This document shows positions 44,097 to 55,511 of a DNA stretch of 64,000 nucleotides, in pieces. Every line of letters begins with the position of its first letter. Position 1 is the first letter of the stretch. The stretch is from Anthonomus grandis grandis (Eukaryota > Arthropoda > Insecta > Coleoptera > Curculionidae). The DNA is taken from NCBI RefSeq assembly GCF_022605725.1, contig NC_065556.1:806001-870000 (forward strand), written 5' to 3'. Below the pieces are notes generated by a model that searched no databases, was not told the origin of the DNA, and worked only from the letters and a program-made list of their open reading frames with translations. The position numbers and the translations under genes are program-made.

Positions 44097-46575
44097 CCCA
44101 AATAAGGCTGACAAAAAAAATAATTGAAAAGTTTATTTTTACCACTAAATATTTAATGCTAGTGTACCTAGAAGCCCTAAAAAAATATTTGAAAAAATTA
44201 GTAAGTGGTAGATTTATGGTAAGTCACTGTCCTTTTAAAAGGACTTTAGCTTTATTGCTATACGATTGAAAAAAAAAATTATAATCAATATCGTACCAAG
44301 AAAATTTTTTTATTGCCATGTTTAGTGCTAAATTAAAACAAAAACGATAATATAAGTTAATGCTGAGTGTGGTAAAGATAAAAACATTCTTTTGGATGGA
44401 GCCCAATTTTGCATTTGCTACATGTAAAATTAACTTTTTTTGTGCAATATTTGCATCTGATTTGTGTTTCACTATATAAAATAAGATGGTCCGTGCGGTC
44501 ATAACGCGATGATTGATGCAAATATTTACTTGTCTTTCCAGTTTGATAAGCTGATGGTTTCTTGTGTGTCTCCAATATGCTTTGGGCTATTGCTCTTCTA
44601 AATGCTAATTGGTCCATTTTATCCCCACTATTTCTGTTCAATTGCCAAGAATTCTGAACTACCATGTCCAAGAAGTGACAAAAAATTGGAAAATACCACT
44701 TTTTGCCTCTTATGGATACTCGGTAAAGGCTGATGTTTTGGTCCGCTCTATCGACCCCGCCCATATTTTCATTATATTTTTTTACAATATAAGGTTGATC
44801 TACCATTATCCGTTTCTTTTCCCTTTGAGAATATCTTTTGGCTTGTAAAATTGGATTCACAGTGGTACTGTTAGATGCCAAAGTAACTAGGCTATTGTCA
44901 TTCCATCTGCACACAACTATATGGTTATCAGGATCATACATATATTCGTAAGAGCCTCTATTTTTCGTCTTGTGGTCTTTTGATGGACCCAGCTTACTCT
45001 CAGGAATACGGTTTTCTCTTATCGTCCCAGTGCCATATAATTGCCTTTGGCTAAGTTGATGGAGAAGCGAAAGAGATGTAAAAAAGTTGTCAAAGTAGAT
45101 ATGGAATGCCAAGTTGGGATAAATCTTTTGAAGTTCATCAGCAAACTGCAATACGACGCTAGATCCAAGACCTAATAGTTTATATTTTTCTGGAATCATA
45201 CACGAGGATCCCTGGTAAGGGTCAAACCATTCAATATATCCAAGTCGGGTAGTAGCTGTCCAAAATTTGTACCCCCAGCGTATAGGTTTCCCTCTAATGA
45301 ATTGCTTTGTTCCATGTCGTCCTTAGTATGGAACCATCAATTCATCTAAGCTGTGGACTTCTTCAGTAGGCGCAAACTCCATAAATTTCTCATTTAGGGT
45401 TTTTATGAAGGATCTTTGCAAACTTGTCATTGGCATTCAAATCATTGTTATTGCAAAGGTGGATATTTTGCATTACGTACCTAAATCTATCACGTGATAT
45501 GGCATTCCTCACAAGTTCATTTTTTGTGTCACTTGAGTTTTCCCAATACATGTGCCTTCTAGGAAGTTCAGAATATCCGCTCAAAATCAGCATGCCCAAA
45601 AAACACCATATTTCAGACTCCGATATATCTGCCGGCCGATTATTTTGTGCGGCATATATGTTTGAAAATTGGCATACTTTGGATATAAGAGAATCGTCAA
45701 AAAACAATTTTAAAATCTCAATAGGACTTTGATGATTTTCAACTTTATGGGGCGCATTCCAGGCAAATGTTGATTCTGGAATATCACGGTCAGCAATCCA
45801 ATTAAATTTTTGTAATTTCTTTAGCGGCACAAAGTGAAAAAGTGGCAAATTGTCTTCTTCATCGAAAGAATCTTCATTTTCATCTTCATTTAGACTTTCA
45901 GCCGGTGGTGCTCCATCAAAACTAATCTCTGCAGAAACTCTGAGTTGGCTACCAGGAAGATTATCGATGACTGTGTTGTCTTCGTCTCCGGAATCCTCAT
46001 CAGTAACTTCGCCGTTAGCATTTTCCGGTGGAAAGATTGTTATAGTAGCCCCCTGAGATAGGATATCATCCATATCTTCCAATTCTGTTATCAGCTCGTG
46101 CAATTTTAATGGTCGCCTATCACTAAAAAGATACAAATAAATAAATTTGTAAATATAAACAATAACATAAAAATTGGGCATTACATTAGGCTAAAGTCCT
46201 TTAAAAAGAACAACCCAAAATTCAAAATATTTTTTTCCAAAAATAATAATTTTTCACTTCGAATTAAAAAATCATAACAAAAGATTATAAATATTAAGAT
46301 TTTAAATACTATATTACACAAAATTTATTAACACTAGATGTACTTACTTCCAATTCGCCATGTATGCATTTAAAATTATTTTAAACAACAATAACAGCTA
46401 AACTATGCTTGCAAAACAAAAAACAGACAGCTAACCTCAAAATTCTGACACGCTTGTCCTTCTTAATAACGACTTCAGTGCTGCCATCTACAGATGAGTT
46501 GTAAAAGCTAAGCTAAATCGATAAATTACAGTTACCTTGAAAATGGCTTTTTAAAGGACATTAGCTTTATTTGGG
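44097..46575 (-). mobile_element. piggyBac element in the Gypsy RT
   Basis: Both ends read CCCAAATAA(G/A)GCT inward (44097 onward on plus, 46575 downward on minus) and both are flanked by TTAA (44093-44096, 46576-46579). Taking the element out at TTAA restores the RT frame as KCKFFKNEVTYLGH without any other change. Length is 2479 bp, typical of piggyBac. Confidence 0.92.
44357..46361 (-). pseudogene. piggyBac transposase, two breaks
   Basis: A tiny first exon (46361-46348, MANW) ends at a GTAAGT donor; the acceptor tttttag lies at 46123-46124 and the joined reading is MANWNDRRPLKLHELI. The next part is acidic (DEDSGDEDNTVIDN), then IPESTFAWNAPHKVE and IEILKLFFDDSLISKVCQFS of the piggyBac fold. 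A frameshift near 45400 and a stop at about 45327 come next, in the segment VHSLDELMVPY. From 45199 the frame gives FHIYFDNFFTSLSLLHQL (catalytic Asp), YNENMGGVDRADQNI (Asp), and the C-terminal Cys-rich finger IRCKYCTKKVNFTCSKC. It would cut at TTAA. Two breaks make it inactive. Confidence 0.87.
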
Positions 46576-47334
46576 TTAAAAAATTTGCACTTTTCAGGAT
46601 TTAATTTTAAGTTAAATTTTCTGCATGTTTCAAAAACTTTATACAGGTTTTCAAAATGATGATTTTCAGAACAACCGATCACGATAAGATCATCTATATA
46701 CAAAAAAGCTCTTTCAGGGGTAATGCCGGCGAATGCCATTGACATCATCCGCTGAAAGCTGTTTGGGCTAACTGATAGTCCAAAAGGTAAACGTGTAAAT
46801 CTGAAAGATCCCGCATCAACACTAAACTGAGTTACGTCTCGAGAGTTTTCACATAAGGGTAGGTACCCGCAACCTGTGTTTCACCAGGTGGTGAAAACCA
46901 CTAATAAGATCAGTTACTGAAAACCACCGAGCTCTTCCTAGCTGATCTAATATATCATCGATACGAGGAAGTGGAAACTTGTCAGCAATGAGTTTTTTAT
47001 TCAGCTGGCGAAAATCAATGACTAACCTCCATGCTTTTTGACCATTAGGAGATTTTTTGGGTACCAGCAAAACTGGGTTATTATAGTTGGAGATTGATGG
47101 CTCTATAATATTTTGTTCCAGTAATTTATTGACTTGTTTGTTTATTTCTTTTTTTTGAGTATGCGGAATTCTATAATTTTTAATATACACTGGTGACCTA
47201 TCAGTTAGTCGGAGTTCTTGTTGATAAAAGTTGTTAACTGTTATTTTATCTGACTTAACGGCAAAAATATCTGAAAATTCGTTGCATAATTAAACTAATT
47301 TTTCTTTGACAAACATCTTTAACATTAAGCTGCG

Positions 47335-48024
47335 TCATGAGATTAGAATTTCTATCGTTATATTCTGTATCGATTTTATAGATATTATAAATTCTGCTAG
47401 GCTTGTCGTTTTTAGCTGAATATTATTAAGAGTAACGTTTTCGCTTGTTGTATGAATAATCTTAACAATAGGGGAATTTTTTGTGACAATAGTTCTCGCA
47501 ACAAAGATACCAGACCTTAGTTCCGCATTTTCTACTACTGAATCTTCTTCAACAAATTGTAGGCTTTTTATCTTTCGTAGTACCTCACACCTAGTTGGAA
47601 TAACTATAGAGTCTTCAGAAATACTATTTCGAATCGGTATAATAATATTATTGTCATTCGGCCTAATAGTCATAGTCCAATCCGAATAGTTTAAATTACA
47701 TTTGAATTTAGCGATAAAATCTCGACCCAATATTGCATCTGTCGGGATCAGAAATGAGGAATCTACTACGTGAAAGGAATGTTTGACTTCGTGTCCATTA
47801 ACAGAAATGACCGTTCTTGCAATACCTAAAGTTGTGATAACTTCATCTGTTACTCCTTTAATTTGACTAGGGGTGTGTGAATTTATAATTTTGTTTGGAC
47901 TAATTGTGTCATTTTTAAATATAGAAATATCTGCACCATTATCGATTAAAAAAGTGTTTTCCTGACCAGTCATTTTTGTAAAAAATATAACAAAGTTGGA
48001 GAAGGAAAGGTTCATGTTAAACAC
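47335..48024 (-). CDS. Gypsy protease region
   Basis: 229 residues. FLIDNGADISIFK is the protease active site with Asn replacing the usual Ser or Thr (DNGAD for DSGAD or DTGAD). AILGRDFIAKFKCNL is the second conserved protease block. The region after it has no named motif and leads towards the RT. The frame follows gag after a few bases, in another frame, which suits frameshifted translation as in other Gypsy elements. Confidence 0.7.
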   Translation of the reverse strand: MFNMNLSFSNFVIFFTKMTGQENTFLIDNGADISIFKNDTISPNKIINSHTPSQIKGVTDEVITTLGIARTVISVNGHEVKHSFHVVDSSFLIPTDAILGRDFIAKFKCNLNYSDWTMTIRPNDNNIIIPIRNSISEDSIVIPTRCEVLRKIKSLQFVEEDSVVENAELRSGIFVARTIVTKNSPIVKIIHTTSENVTLNNIQLKTTSLAEFIISIKSIQNITIEILIS

Positions 48025-48029
48025 ATTAT

Positions 48030-49282
48030 TTACGAGATATCCCCCAACCTCCCGGTTTGGGGGTCCATTTCGTTTCCCTGGTCAGGTATTGTGCTAACTG
48101 CCCTAACTGACCTGTGAAATGAGTTGTTGGCTCTATTGATATTAGTTTGTCTGTCATTATTATACCTGTTACTTGTAATATTATTAAAACCGCGATTATT
48201 TCTACCGCGTTCATTATTGTGCCTATTGAAATTTTGGCTGCGTTGAGTGTTATTGTAATAATTATTATTATTATTGTTATTAGGTCGCCTACCTCTATTA
48301 TTATAAAAAAATCTGTTATTATTTCTAAAATTATTTTGACCTGAATTAGCATAAAAAATGTTCGAAGTTGAAGCCTGTTCATTATAATTTATATTTATAA
48401 ATTTATTGACAACCTCCTGCACTGTGGTAAATGTACCTGCCTCTATAGCTACCCTAGCCCTTTCGGAATTAGCATTTTGAGCTAAGGCTCTTACTGTTTG
48501 ATCAGTAGAATACTTTGCTGCGACATCGGCGGGGACACCCTCGCTAATATATACCGTTTTTAATTTTTCAGCTAGAGATTTAATATCCGAAGCATAACTT
48601 ACGGTATCTCTAGCATGTTGCCTAAAATTTAATAGCTTTGTTGTTAACAGCTGTGAACTCTCTCCTTTAATTTTTAAACGCAAAGTGTTTATAATTTCTG
48701 CAAGGGATGCTTCGGTAGTTATTAAACCTCGAGCCTTACTTGTAAGTCGTGTTTTAACGTAGGCTACTGCGTTTGCTCCATGATCGCCCGAATTTTCATT
48801 AAGTAATGTAAGAGCATCTAAAAATGATTGTAGCCTGTCATGTGAGCCATCAAACTCCTGAGGTACTATTTTCCCAGCTAAATTAAAGAACTGTAAATTT
48901 GACAAAGGCATATTTATTTCCTCCTCGTCGCTCGATGATATATAATACTCGTCCAAAATTAACGGATCAATTTTTTCTATACAACTTAATGGTACTTTAT
49001 ATGGAACTTTTAATATCTCAAATGCCCTAACTACTTTATCTCTAATAAAAAGGAATACGTCCTTAGTTTGATTCTTTTGCTGATTATCTAATTGCACCCA
49101 AATATCCTTAATAAAGGCTGTCGTTTCATTGAATAACTCTACTAAATTGTCCGTAATATTGACTCTTGTTTCCGGATTTTTTTGTACGGCCTTTTTTATA
49201 GCCCTTTTGGAATTATATTCCTTTAGATACGAATGAATGGAATTTTGTTCTGTATAAAAATTCTCAGAGATAAGGTGACTCG
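48030..49282 (-). CDS. gag: Gypsy Gag, 5' end cut off
   Basis: The frame is open from 49282 (no ATG there; a first Met lies at 49097) to 48030. It reads ISENFYTEQNSIHSYLKEYN, NITDNLVELFNETTAFIKDI and then a capsid-like part: EFDGSHDRLQSFLDALTLL, ARGLITTEASLAEIINTLRL and TKLLNFRQHARDTVSYASDI. The C-terminal part is an Asn/Arg-rich tail with a run of seven Asn, coded by AAT/AAC repeats (about 48250-48290), and no CCHC knuckle. RGR-type basic repeats may bind RNA instead. Since the true start lies upstream of the junction, the protein lacks its N-terminus. Confidence 0.75.
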
Positions 49283-49444
49283 AGTTATGTGACCCAGTTC
49301 CAGTACAACCCGGACATCGACCTCAAGATTCTGATGAAAGTGCTTATTTTATATTATTGTTATGCCTATTTTTTACTATTTTGTTATACTAATTAGCTTA
49401 CGATTAATCGATATTAGTGTATTTTCAATATAAAACACATAACT
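49283..49444 (+). repeat. LTR (5') of the errantivirus-group fragment
   Basis: 162 bp between AGTTATGTG and CACATAACT, directly before a primer site. No second copy is in the window. Confidence 0.7.
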
Positions 49445-49848
49445 GGCGCAGTCGGTCGTAACTCAGAAGATCTTTTGGACACCTGTACACGGAAACTGTG
49501 TGCGAGATTCCCAAAACCACAAAAACCAAAAATCGTGAGTTTTTACTATTTACTGAGTAAAGAACCTAGAAGAAGTCACCGTTGCGTCTTGAAGCAGCAT
49601 TATCGTAAGTGATCCTTTATTCCTTCCTTATTTTAATAATTATTGTGAACATTTTTATTTTTCTTAATGGTGCGAAATAACAAAGTATTTTTCTTTACTT
49701 TAGACATCTCATTCTTTATTTTTACCATTTACCTGCTTTTATTTTCGTAAAATTGTGTAGGACCCCTTTTTAATTTTAGTTTCACTATTTAAGCATTTTA
49801 TTTTAATATTTCCAAATTATTTCACAATTAATATTAATTGTTATTTTG

Positions 49849-50418
49849 ATGTCACAGTCTGATATCGATAATTTAGCTCATACTATTGCAAACATCTCAT
49901 TATCTCGAACGCCTGAATTAGATAATATGGCCACTATCACAGCAGCTAAAGAAATTGCACGTACAATTAAATGTTTTTCAGGAAAAAGTGAACATTAGAG
50001 TTCTTTATTGCTAGCGTAGATAAGTTCTATAATAGATATTGCAACAATACTGCTGAAGAATCTTTAAAAGAATTTGTCTTTACGTCCATATGTTCAAAAA
50101 TTATTGACTTATTGTTTGCCTTAAGATAACAGTGACCAAACAATTGGTCAAGAAACTAAGAATGCTCTTATCGAACAAACAGAAATCACATCCGTAAGCG
50201 TTTTAATGTCTAACTCGCCCATGGATCTAAGAACTATTTTAATGTTTAGAAATCCACAAAACCTCGAAGATGCAAATTCAATCGTTTCAAACCACTCTAT
50301 ACTTGAACAACAAATCAAAGCTCGTTCATTCATGCCCACCCAGGTCAAACCCATTTTTCAACCGCCGAACCCACAAAAATCAATGCCCCAACAAAGGCAA
50401 CCAACTCTAACCTCGTAA
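49849..50418 (+). pseudogene. gag: Gag fragment of the errantivirus-group element
   Basis: The start MSQSDIDNLAHTIANISLSR is followed by TITAAKEIARTIKCFSGKSE and an in-frame TAG near 49996. After one or two frameshifts the reading goes on: FFIASVDKFYNRYCN, a stop near 50127, then ALIEQTEITSVSVLMSNSPM and a Pro/Gln-rich end at 50418. It lacks all of pol. Confidence 0.6.
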
Positions 50419-50725
50419 GGTGAACTTCAATAATAATGTTTGGTCGTCTTTTTTTCGATAACTGTTGACTTTAGGTATAGGACATGATGCATGAAACATA
50501 CGTAGAATTCCACGCGAAATTCAAAAATGAAATAAAAAAAAGGTGCTTTCAGTTGAAAAAATTAAGTTAATGGTCGTAATTTATTTTTGAGCAACCCTGT
50601 ATATACAAACTTCACTTACAAAATGCGCAACTTGAAATAAAAATCGACGGGTCCAAGCGTTTTTTTTTTCGAACACACCCCTGAATTTTAAATGAATTTA
50701 GATATAACTTTTGGGATGCACTGTA

Positions 50726-51222
50726 TAATAGAGAAAATAGTCTCTAGCTGTTTGCTAGTCTCAGGAATCCTTCCATATCAAAATCTTTCAGGCTTTTAAG
50801 AATATTGGCAATATAGAGTTAATGAAATATAGGAATTCTGATTTCCTTTTAAATAAATATTTTCCCCCTCTTTGCTTTTCTTTAAAAACCTACACATTAT
50901 AGCGAAAACGTCATCCGAAAAGCACATTAAATTATACAACGTGAACTTCGGGGTTGATCATTAAGTATTAAAAGAGCATCGCTGCTCAGGCTGCCGGATA
51001 ACTGAACTTTGACCTATGCATTACCGGATGGGTACTTTGCATACCTGAAATAATTTTGTTGTCATTCAAGCCACATATTGATTAAGTATGAAATTTCAGT
51101 TGCAGGTAAGTATTAGCAAATTCTGTGTTATAATATAATAATTAAAAGTAATTATAAAATAAGTGCATTTAACGGTTTTTGGGTAGAATTTATTTGTATA
51201 TTATGTAGTAATGTGGTATATA
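50726..51222. other. Spacer between two mariner elements, no gene
   Basis: AT-rich, no motif recognised. The TA at 51221-51222 is the target of the next mariner. Confidence 0.4.
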
Positions 51223-53098
51223 CAGTGACGCGTAAAGTTTCGCATAAATTCGATAAAAATTAGAGACATGATTTTTTGAGAAATCGCTCAGACTCGTCGA
51301 TTTTTATTTTAAGTTATTATAAGCATTATTTCACATAAATTTTTGTATACAGGGTGGAACAAAAAAAAGATATGAGGTCATCGGTCATTTTTTAATATGG
51401 AATGCTATCTTTATTGCATTTATGAAATATAGGCGAAATTCCAAGCAAGTTTCGTATAACACACCTTATCTTAAAACTCAACTGTTTCCGAAATATTTAC
51501 ATTTAAATAATAAGAAAACAAATAAGTACGTCTATTTACAAATTAAGGTAAAATTGAGGATAAAAATAATGTTATAAACACTGCCAATTGTTTCTATTTC
51601 CATGGTTGCACTTCAAGAATCTCCATTTTTAAATGTCACTGTCAGTTCGAAAATTAATAGTTTTTATCAGATTCAATTATGGCTAATTTAACGGAAACCC
51701 AACGAATTAAAATTTTGATGATGCTAGAGTACGGGGATCGAGTGCGCGCGTAAAAAGAAGTAAGTAAACTATTTAATGCCAAATACCCAAACCATCCTAT
51801 TTCTCAGTCAACAGTTAGAAGAATAGAGCACAAATTCATAACTTCAGGTCATGTTAGGGATTTCCCAAGATCAGGTCGTCCAAGAATTTGTGAAGAAACA
51901 AAATTAAACGTTCTGCTCTACGTCGAAGAAAATCCAAACAATGGAACTTCACAAATTTCAGTTGATAATAATATAGCCGGAATGTCAGTAAGGCGCATCT
52001 TAAAAGCAAATGAATACCACCCTTATAAAATTAGACTAATACACGAATTAAACGAGGACGAACCTAATCGAAGAAACCAATTTTGCAAGCGAATGATGAA
52101 TATTTGGAATAATAACCGTCATTTTGTGTTACGAGTTTTGTTTTCGGATGAAGCAACTTTATGTTTAAGCGGTATCGTAAATCGGCATAATTGTCGGTAC
52201 TGGTCAGTGTCAAATCCACACTGGGCAACTGAGGCTCATACACAGTACCGTGAATCTATTAATGTTTGGGCTGATATCGTGGAAAATAAAGTAATAGGGC
52301 CATACTTTTTAGAAGAAAACTTAACAGGACAACGCTATTTGAATTTTCTTCAAGAAGATCTTATGCCTGCTTTGGCTGCCCTATACCCAGACGAACAAGA
52401 CTCTGCTGTCCCGACAGATAATTTGTGGTTTCAGCAAGACGGCGCACCGCCACATTTCTTTCGAGATGTCCGTAATTACTTGAAGAGGGCCAATAGAGTG
52501 GCCGACCAGGTCACCAGACCTAAATCCCTGCGACTATTTTCTATGGGGGTACCTAAAAAGTTAAGTTTATATTGAGAAGCCAAACAACGTAAAAGATTTA
52601 AAAAATAGAATTAGATATGAAATTAGACGTATATCAACCGAAATAATTGATAGTGTTTTACATGACTTTGTAAACCGTCTTGCTTTCTGTTAAGAAGTAA
52701 ATGGGGATCAGTTTGAATACTTGGTACCTTAATAAGAGTTTTCACAGTTTATAACATTTTATCCTCCATTTTATCTTAATTTGTAAATAGACGTACTTAC
52801 TTGCTTTCTTGTTGGTTAAATGTAAATATTTCTGAAACAGATGAGTTCTGAGATAAGGTGTGTTATACGAAACTTGCTTGGAATTTCGCCTATATTTCAT
52901 AAGCGCAATAAAAAATATAGCATTCTATTTAAAAAAATGACCGATGACGTCATGTCTTTTTTTTGTGCCACCCTGTATACAAAAATTTATGTAAAATAAT
53001 GTACAACTTGAAATAAAAATCGAAGGGTCAGAGTGTCTTCTCAAAAAATCATGTCTTTAATTTTTATCGAATTTATGCGGAACTTTAAGCGGTCTCTG
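51223..53098 (+). mobile_element. Mariner element with ~380-bp arms, nearly complete
   Basis: Outer ends CAGTGACGCG and the degenerate GGTCTCTG are flanked by TA (51221-51222, 53099-53100). Inner end-like motifs CAGGGTGGAAC (51350) and GCCACCCTG (to 52975) lie 127 and 123 bp inside. Arms run from 51223 to about 51620 and from about 52733 to 53098. The arm sequence is related to that of the 40422 element but is a distinct family. Confidence 0.87.
51679..52732 (+). pseudogene. Mariner transposase, few breaks
   Basis: The start MANLTETQRIKILMMLEYGD lies between the arms. A TAA at about 51751 follows DRVRA. The helix-turn-helix half reads ISQSTVRRIEHKFITSG and FPRSGRPRICEETKLNVL. The catalytic half is open from 51982: VLFSDEATLCLSG (first Asp), VNRHNCRYWS, SINVWADIVENKVIGPYF, and WFQQDGAPPHFFRDV (second Asp). 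A frameshift near 52497 moves the third region to another frame (SPDLNPCDYFLWGYLK), followed by a TAA, and the end NGDQFEYLVP at 52732. The Arg-Asn-Tyr part before the shift lacks the usual RWIGR segment, so a few codons are deleted. Confidence 0.87.
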
Positions 53099-53100
53099 TA

Positions 53101-55115
53101 TAGTAGGTTAGTATACAGGTTGGGGAATCGATTATTATGCATAGAAATGTGAATAAAGGCGAAATATAGCAATTCGCACGCATGCATTTTATGCGCTGTG
53201 CTACTCGCCTACTACGTCATTGTTTTTCAATACGACGTGAGTCAACGTCTGACTTTGATGTAGGTTACTGTATAACTTGCAATAATATTTCTAAAAATAT
53301 TATGCGAAAGTTCCGGCATTTATAAAGTATTTTTCTGATGAGTCTTGACATAAGTTGTAACGGTTGATTTTTGCTTAAACTATTTTTTGGTCAGGATAAA
53401 TGGTTTTAGTCTTATAGTAGCATAGAAAATCTTTCGGTAAGTTTCTGAGACTTTATTCCAGCTTGATTGGGTTTTTTGGGTGACTATAATAGGTTTAAAT
53501 TTCTTTTTAGCTTAAATAAATCAATTTATATTGGACGACTCGAAAGCTAGAACAATTTTATTAATTCTGTTGCTTTCCCGTTGCTGAATTCTGAATTCTG
53601 AAAGCGTAAAAAAAAGGTATATAAAAGCCACAAAATTCCACCATTGTGTAAGTAAAAGATAAACCTATTTTTTTAAATAATTTTATTAATATTAAGCCAT
53701 AAATAATAAGCCAAAAATATTAAAAATAAGTTCTTTATTCATCTTAAAGTTTGATATTAAATGTACATTTTATTGACATTAAAGAATAATTTTATTACAT
53801 AATAGATTACTTCTAAAATTTTATTACAACAAATTAAATAATTAAATAAGTACTTTAAATAAAATAAATAATTTAAATTTAAATTAAATATTTATTCTTA
53901 AATTTATGACAAATTTACATGGGTACTGGGGTCTTTTAGGGCTGAAGAACAGGGTGAAAAGAAAGATCCAAAGCAGTTCTATTCTTCCTCGTTGGTCTCC
54001 GGTTTCCAGATTGGATGAAAGTTACTTTGGTATGATGAAGTTCCAGATATGTCCAGTTGTTTGATGATGTCCTCGATTCCTAGAGTCTGTTGTGGTATCC
54101 CAGGCTCCTAGATAAGTCGTTTTTTTGTAAATTTGGTGCAGCCTGAATGCTGAAAACAAAAGATTAATATATATTTTTTTTGTAATTTAAATTAAGGCTA
54201 AATTGAAAACTTACCTATTTTTACTTACCTTGTCCAAAGTGTAATTTTTGCAAGTATTTATTTTATTAAAAAGTAGTGCTTAAAATATTACTTATCGACA
54301 CCAAAAGTGTGATAATACAGTTTTTTTAATTTTTTTTATATAGGCAGAAGTGTAAACCAAATTGTGATCACAATAAGGTGGGTTTATATTCGTTGTGTTT
54401 TCTTTATAAGCTTTATTAAGTGATACCATGGTATAATAGCTCGTTTTTTAGTAGTGTTGATATTTTCATAACCTTACGGTTCTTCTCCCAAGTATTGTGT
54501 GGCCCTTTACTTAAATTCTATAGGGGTGTTTTAAGGGTAATTTGGTCATTGGCGCCCCTGAGCTTTATTTATTTACTTCCTTTGTTTTAAAGAACTTGCA
54601 CGACCACTCTCCGCGAGATAGGCTAGCCCGCCACTCTTTTCTTGTCCACCCTTTTATATTGCATTTTATGTTGACCTATGGTTAAATGTATGGGTGGCAA
54701 AGTGAGTGTACAACTCACAAAGTAGAAAAGTTTAAAAACTACAAATATAAAATTAAAACTCCTAAAAATAAACTTAACAAAAATATTTTTTTTAAATAAA
54801 AGGCTGAAATATACCTCCAGGATTAGCAATAAATTAATCTATAGTTTTATTATAATTGAGAAAAAAAATTTATATTAGTTTAGTTTAATTTTATTCAAGA
54901 TATTTTAAATGTTTTATTTCATTTTTTATGTATATCCATATGTACGTATGAATGTATGTTAGTTCTTTTAGTGTTGTAACTTTTAAAAAAAATTAAAGAA
55001 TAAATAAATATTAAAAAAAGGAAAAAAAATATTAATATAGTTAAAGCAGTATTGTTTATTTTATTTTTATTATTTAAGTAGGTTCCTAGTTTTAATTTAA
55101 TAAAAACACATTACA
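53101..55115. other. AT-rich stretch with no recognised gene
   Basis: Two kilobases with no convincing coding sequence. The end before 55116 may be the 5' leader of the following LINE. Near 53109 tacaggttggggaatcg resembles a DNA-element end but I found no partner. Confidence 0.4.
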
Positions 55116-55511
55116 ATGGATACATATGTAAGGGATTATAACTATGTACCTATAGATACATGTGAATGTAATAGTATACATTACTTTTTTGAAGACTTTT
55201 CAAATGGAAGGAATTTCACTGTGCTGCACCAAAATCTAAGGAGTATATCTAAAAATGTTGACCAAATGCGTATAAACTTAAATAAAATGTTTAATAACTT
55301 AGATATTTTAATTTTAACCGAAACTTGGCATTTAACCGATGACATGAATCTTTTTGCAATACCAGGTTATCAATTGGTGTATAGTTTTGGAACTATCAAT
55401 AAAAATGATGGGGTCTTACAATACATAAAACAGTCAATAAATTTTACGTACAATATTGTACAAATAGGGGAGTGTAAATGTCCCGACATTTATCATAACC
55501 ACTTATCATAA
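55116..55511 (+). pseudogene. LINE endonuclease N-terminus
   Basis: The frame MDTYVRDYNYVPIDTCECNS has the APE-type endonuclease motifs VLHQNLRSISKNVDQ, DILILTETWHL (catalytic Glu) and FAIPGYQLVYSFG. It is frameshifted at about 55500; the later piece IYRPPSTNTD is visible at about 55520-55545. The active-site GDFN and SDH motifs are degraded in the following stretch. Confidence 0.75.

Larger units (their letters stand above)
43500..47190 (-). pseudogene. pol: Gypsy reverse transcriptase and RNase H, split by piggyBac
   Basis: RT starts with INKQVNKLLEQNIIEPSIS and NNPVLLVPKKSPNGQKAWRL at 47190-46849. After a slip it reads FQRMMSMAFAGITPERAFLY and YIDDLIVIG (active site) at 46770-46576. The piggyBac sits at the TTAA inside KCKFFKNEV. 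RT resumes from 44096 with VTYLGHKITNKGILPDD and NYYRRFI. A frameshift near 43935 precedes the RNase H: FIIATDASKIACAAVLSQ (catalytic Asp) and LQELTAVHWAIKHF (Glu) at 43811-43521. Protein outside the piggyBac is readable with few breaks. Confidence 0.83.
41322..49282 (-). mobile_element. Ty3/Gypsy element, 3' LTR kept, 5' end lost, piggyBac inside
   Basis: Minus-strand gag, protease, RT, RNase H and integrase lead to a 3' LTR (41322-41595) preceded by the purine tract CCAAAAGGGGATGA. The gag frame runs without an ATG up to 49282, where an unrelated LTR begins on the other strand, so the 5' LTR and leader are lost. A piggyBac interrupts the RT at a TTAA. Confidence 0.85.
49283..50440 (+). mobile_element. 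Errantivirus-group LTR fragment: LTR, primer site and gag start
   Basis: A 162-bp LTR (49283-49444) begins AGTTATGTG and ends CACATAACT, an inverted terminal match of nine bases. It is followed by GGCGCAGTCGGTCG (49445 on), again the tRNA-Ser type primer site. The gag start follows at 49849. The fragment stops near 50440 at the right mariner arm. It is on the plus strand, head-to-head with the Gypsy element at 49282. Confidence 0.75.
40422..50723 (-). mobile_element. Mariner element with long arms, filled with LTR elements
   Basis: The ends CAGTGCATCCC and GGGATGCACTG are flanked by TA (40420-40421, 50724-50725). The left arm (40422 to about 40700) and right arm (about 50445-50723) match inverted. 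A second end-like motif, TACAGGGTTGCTC, lies 124 bp inside each end (40546 and 50599). The transposase 5' half is missing where the LTR elements are inserted, so insertion came with loss of sequence. Confidence 0.85.

Noticed and set aside
44093..46580. Inverted duplication of Gypsy RT sequence at the piggyBac joints
   Set aside because: The apparent inverted copy (CCCAAATAAGGCT and its mirror) is the piggyBac terminal repeat itself next to TTAA.
48240..48300. AAT/ATT microsatellite as a regulatory repeat
   Set aside because: It is the coding run for the Asn-rich tail of Gag, read in frame on the minus strand.
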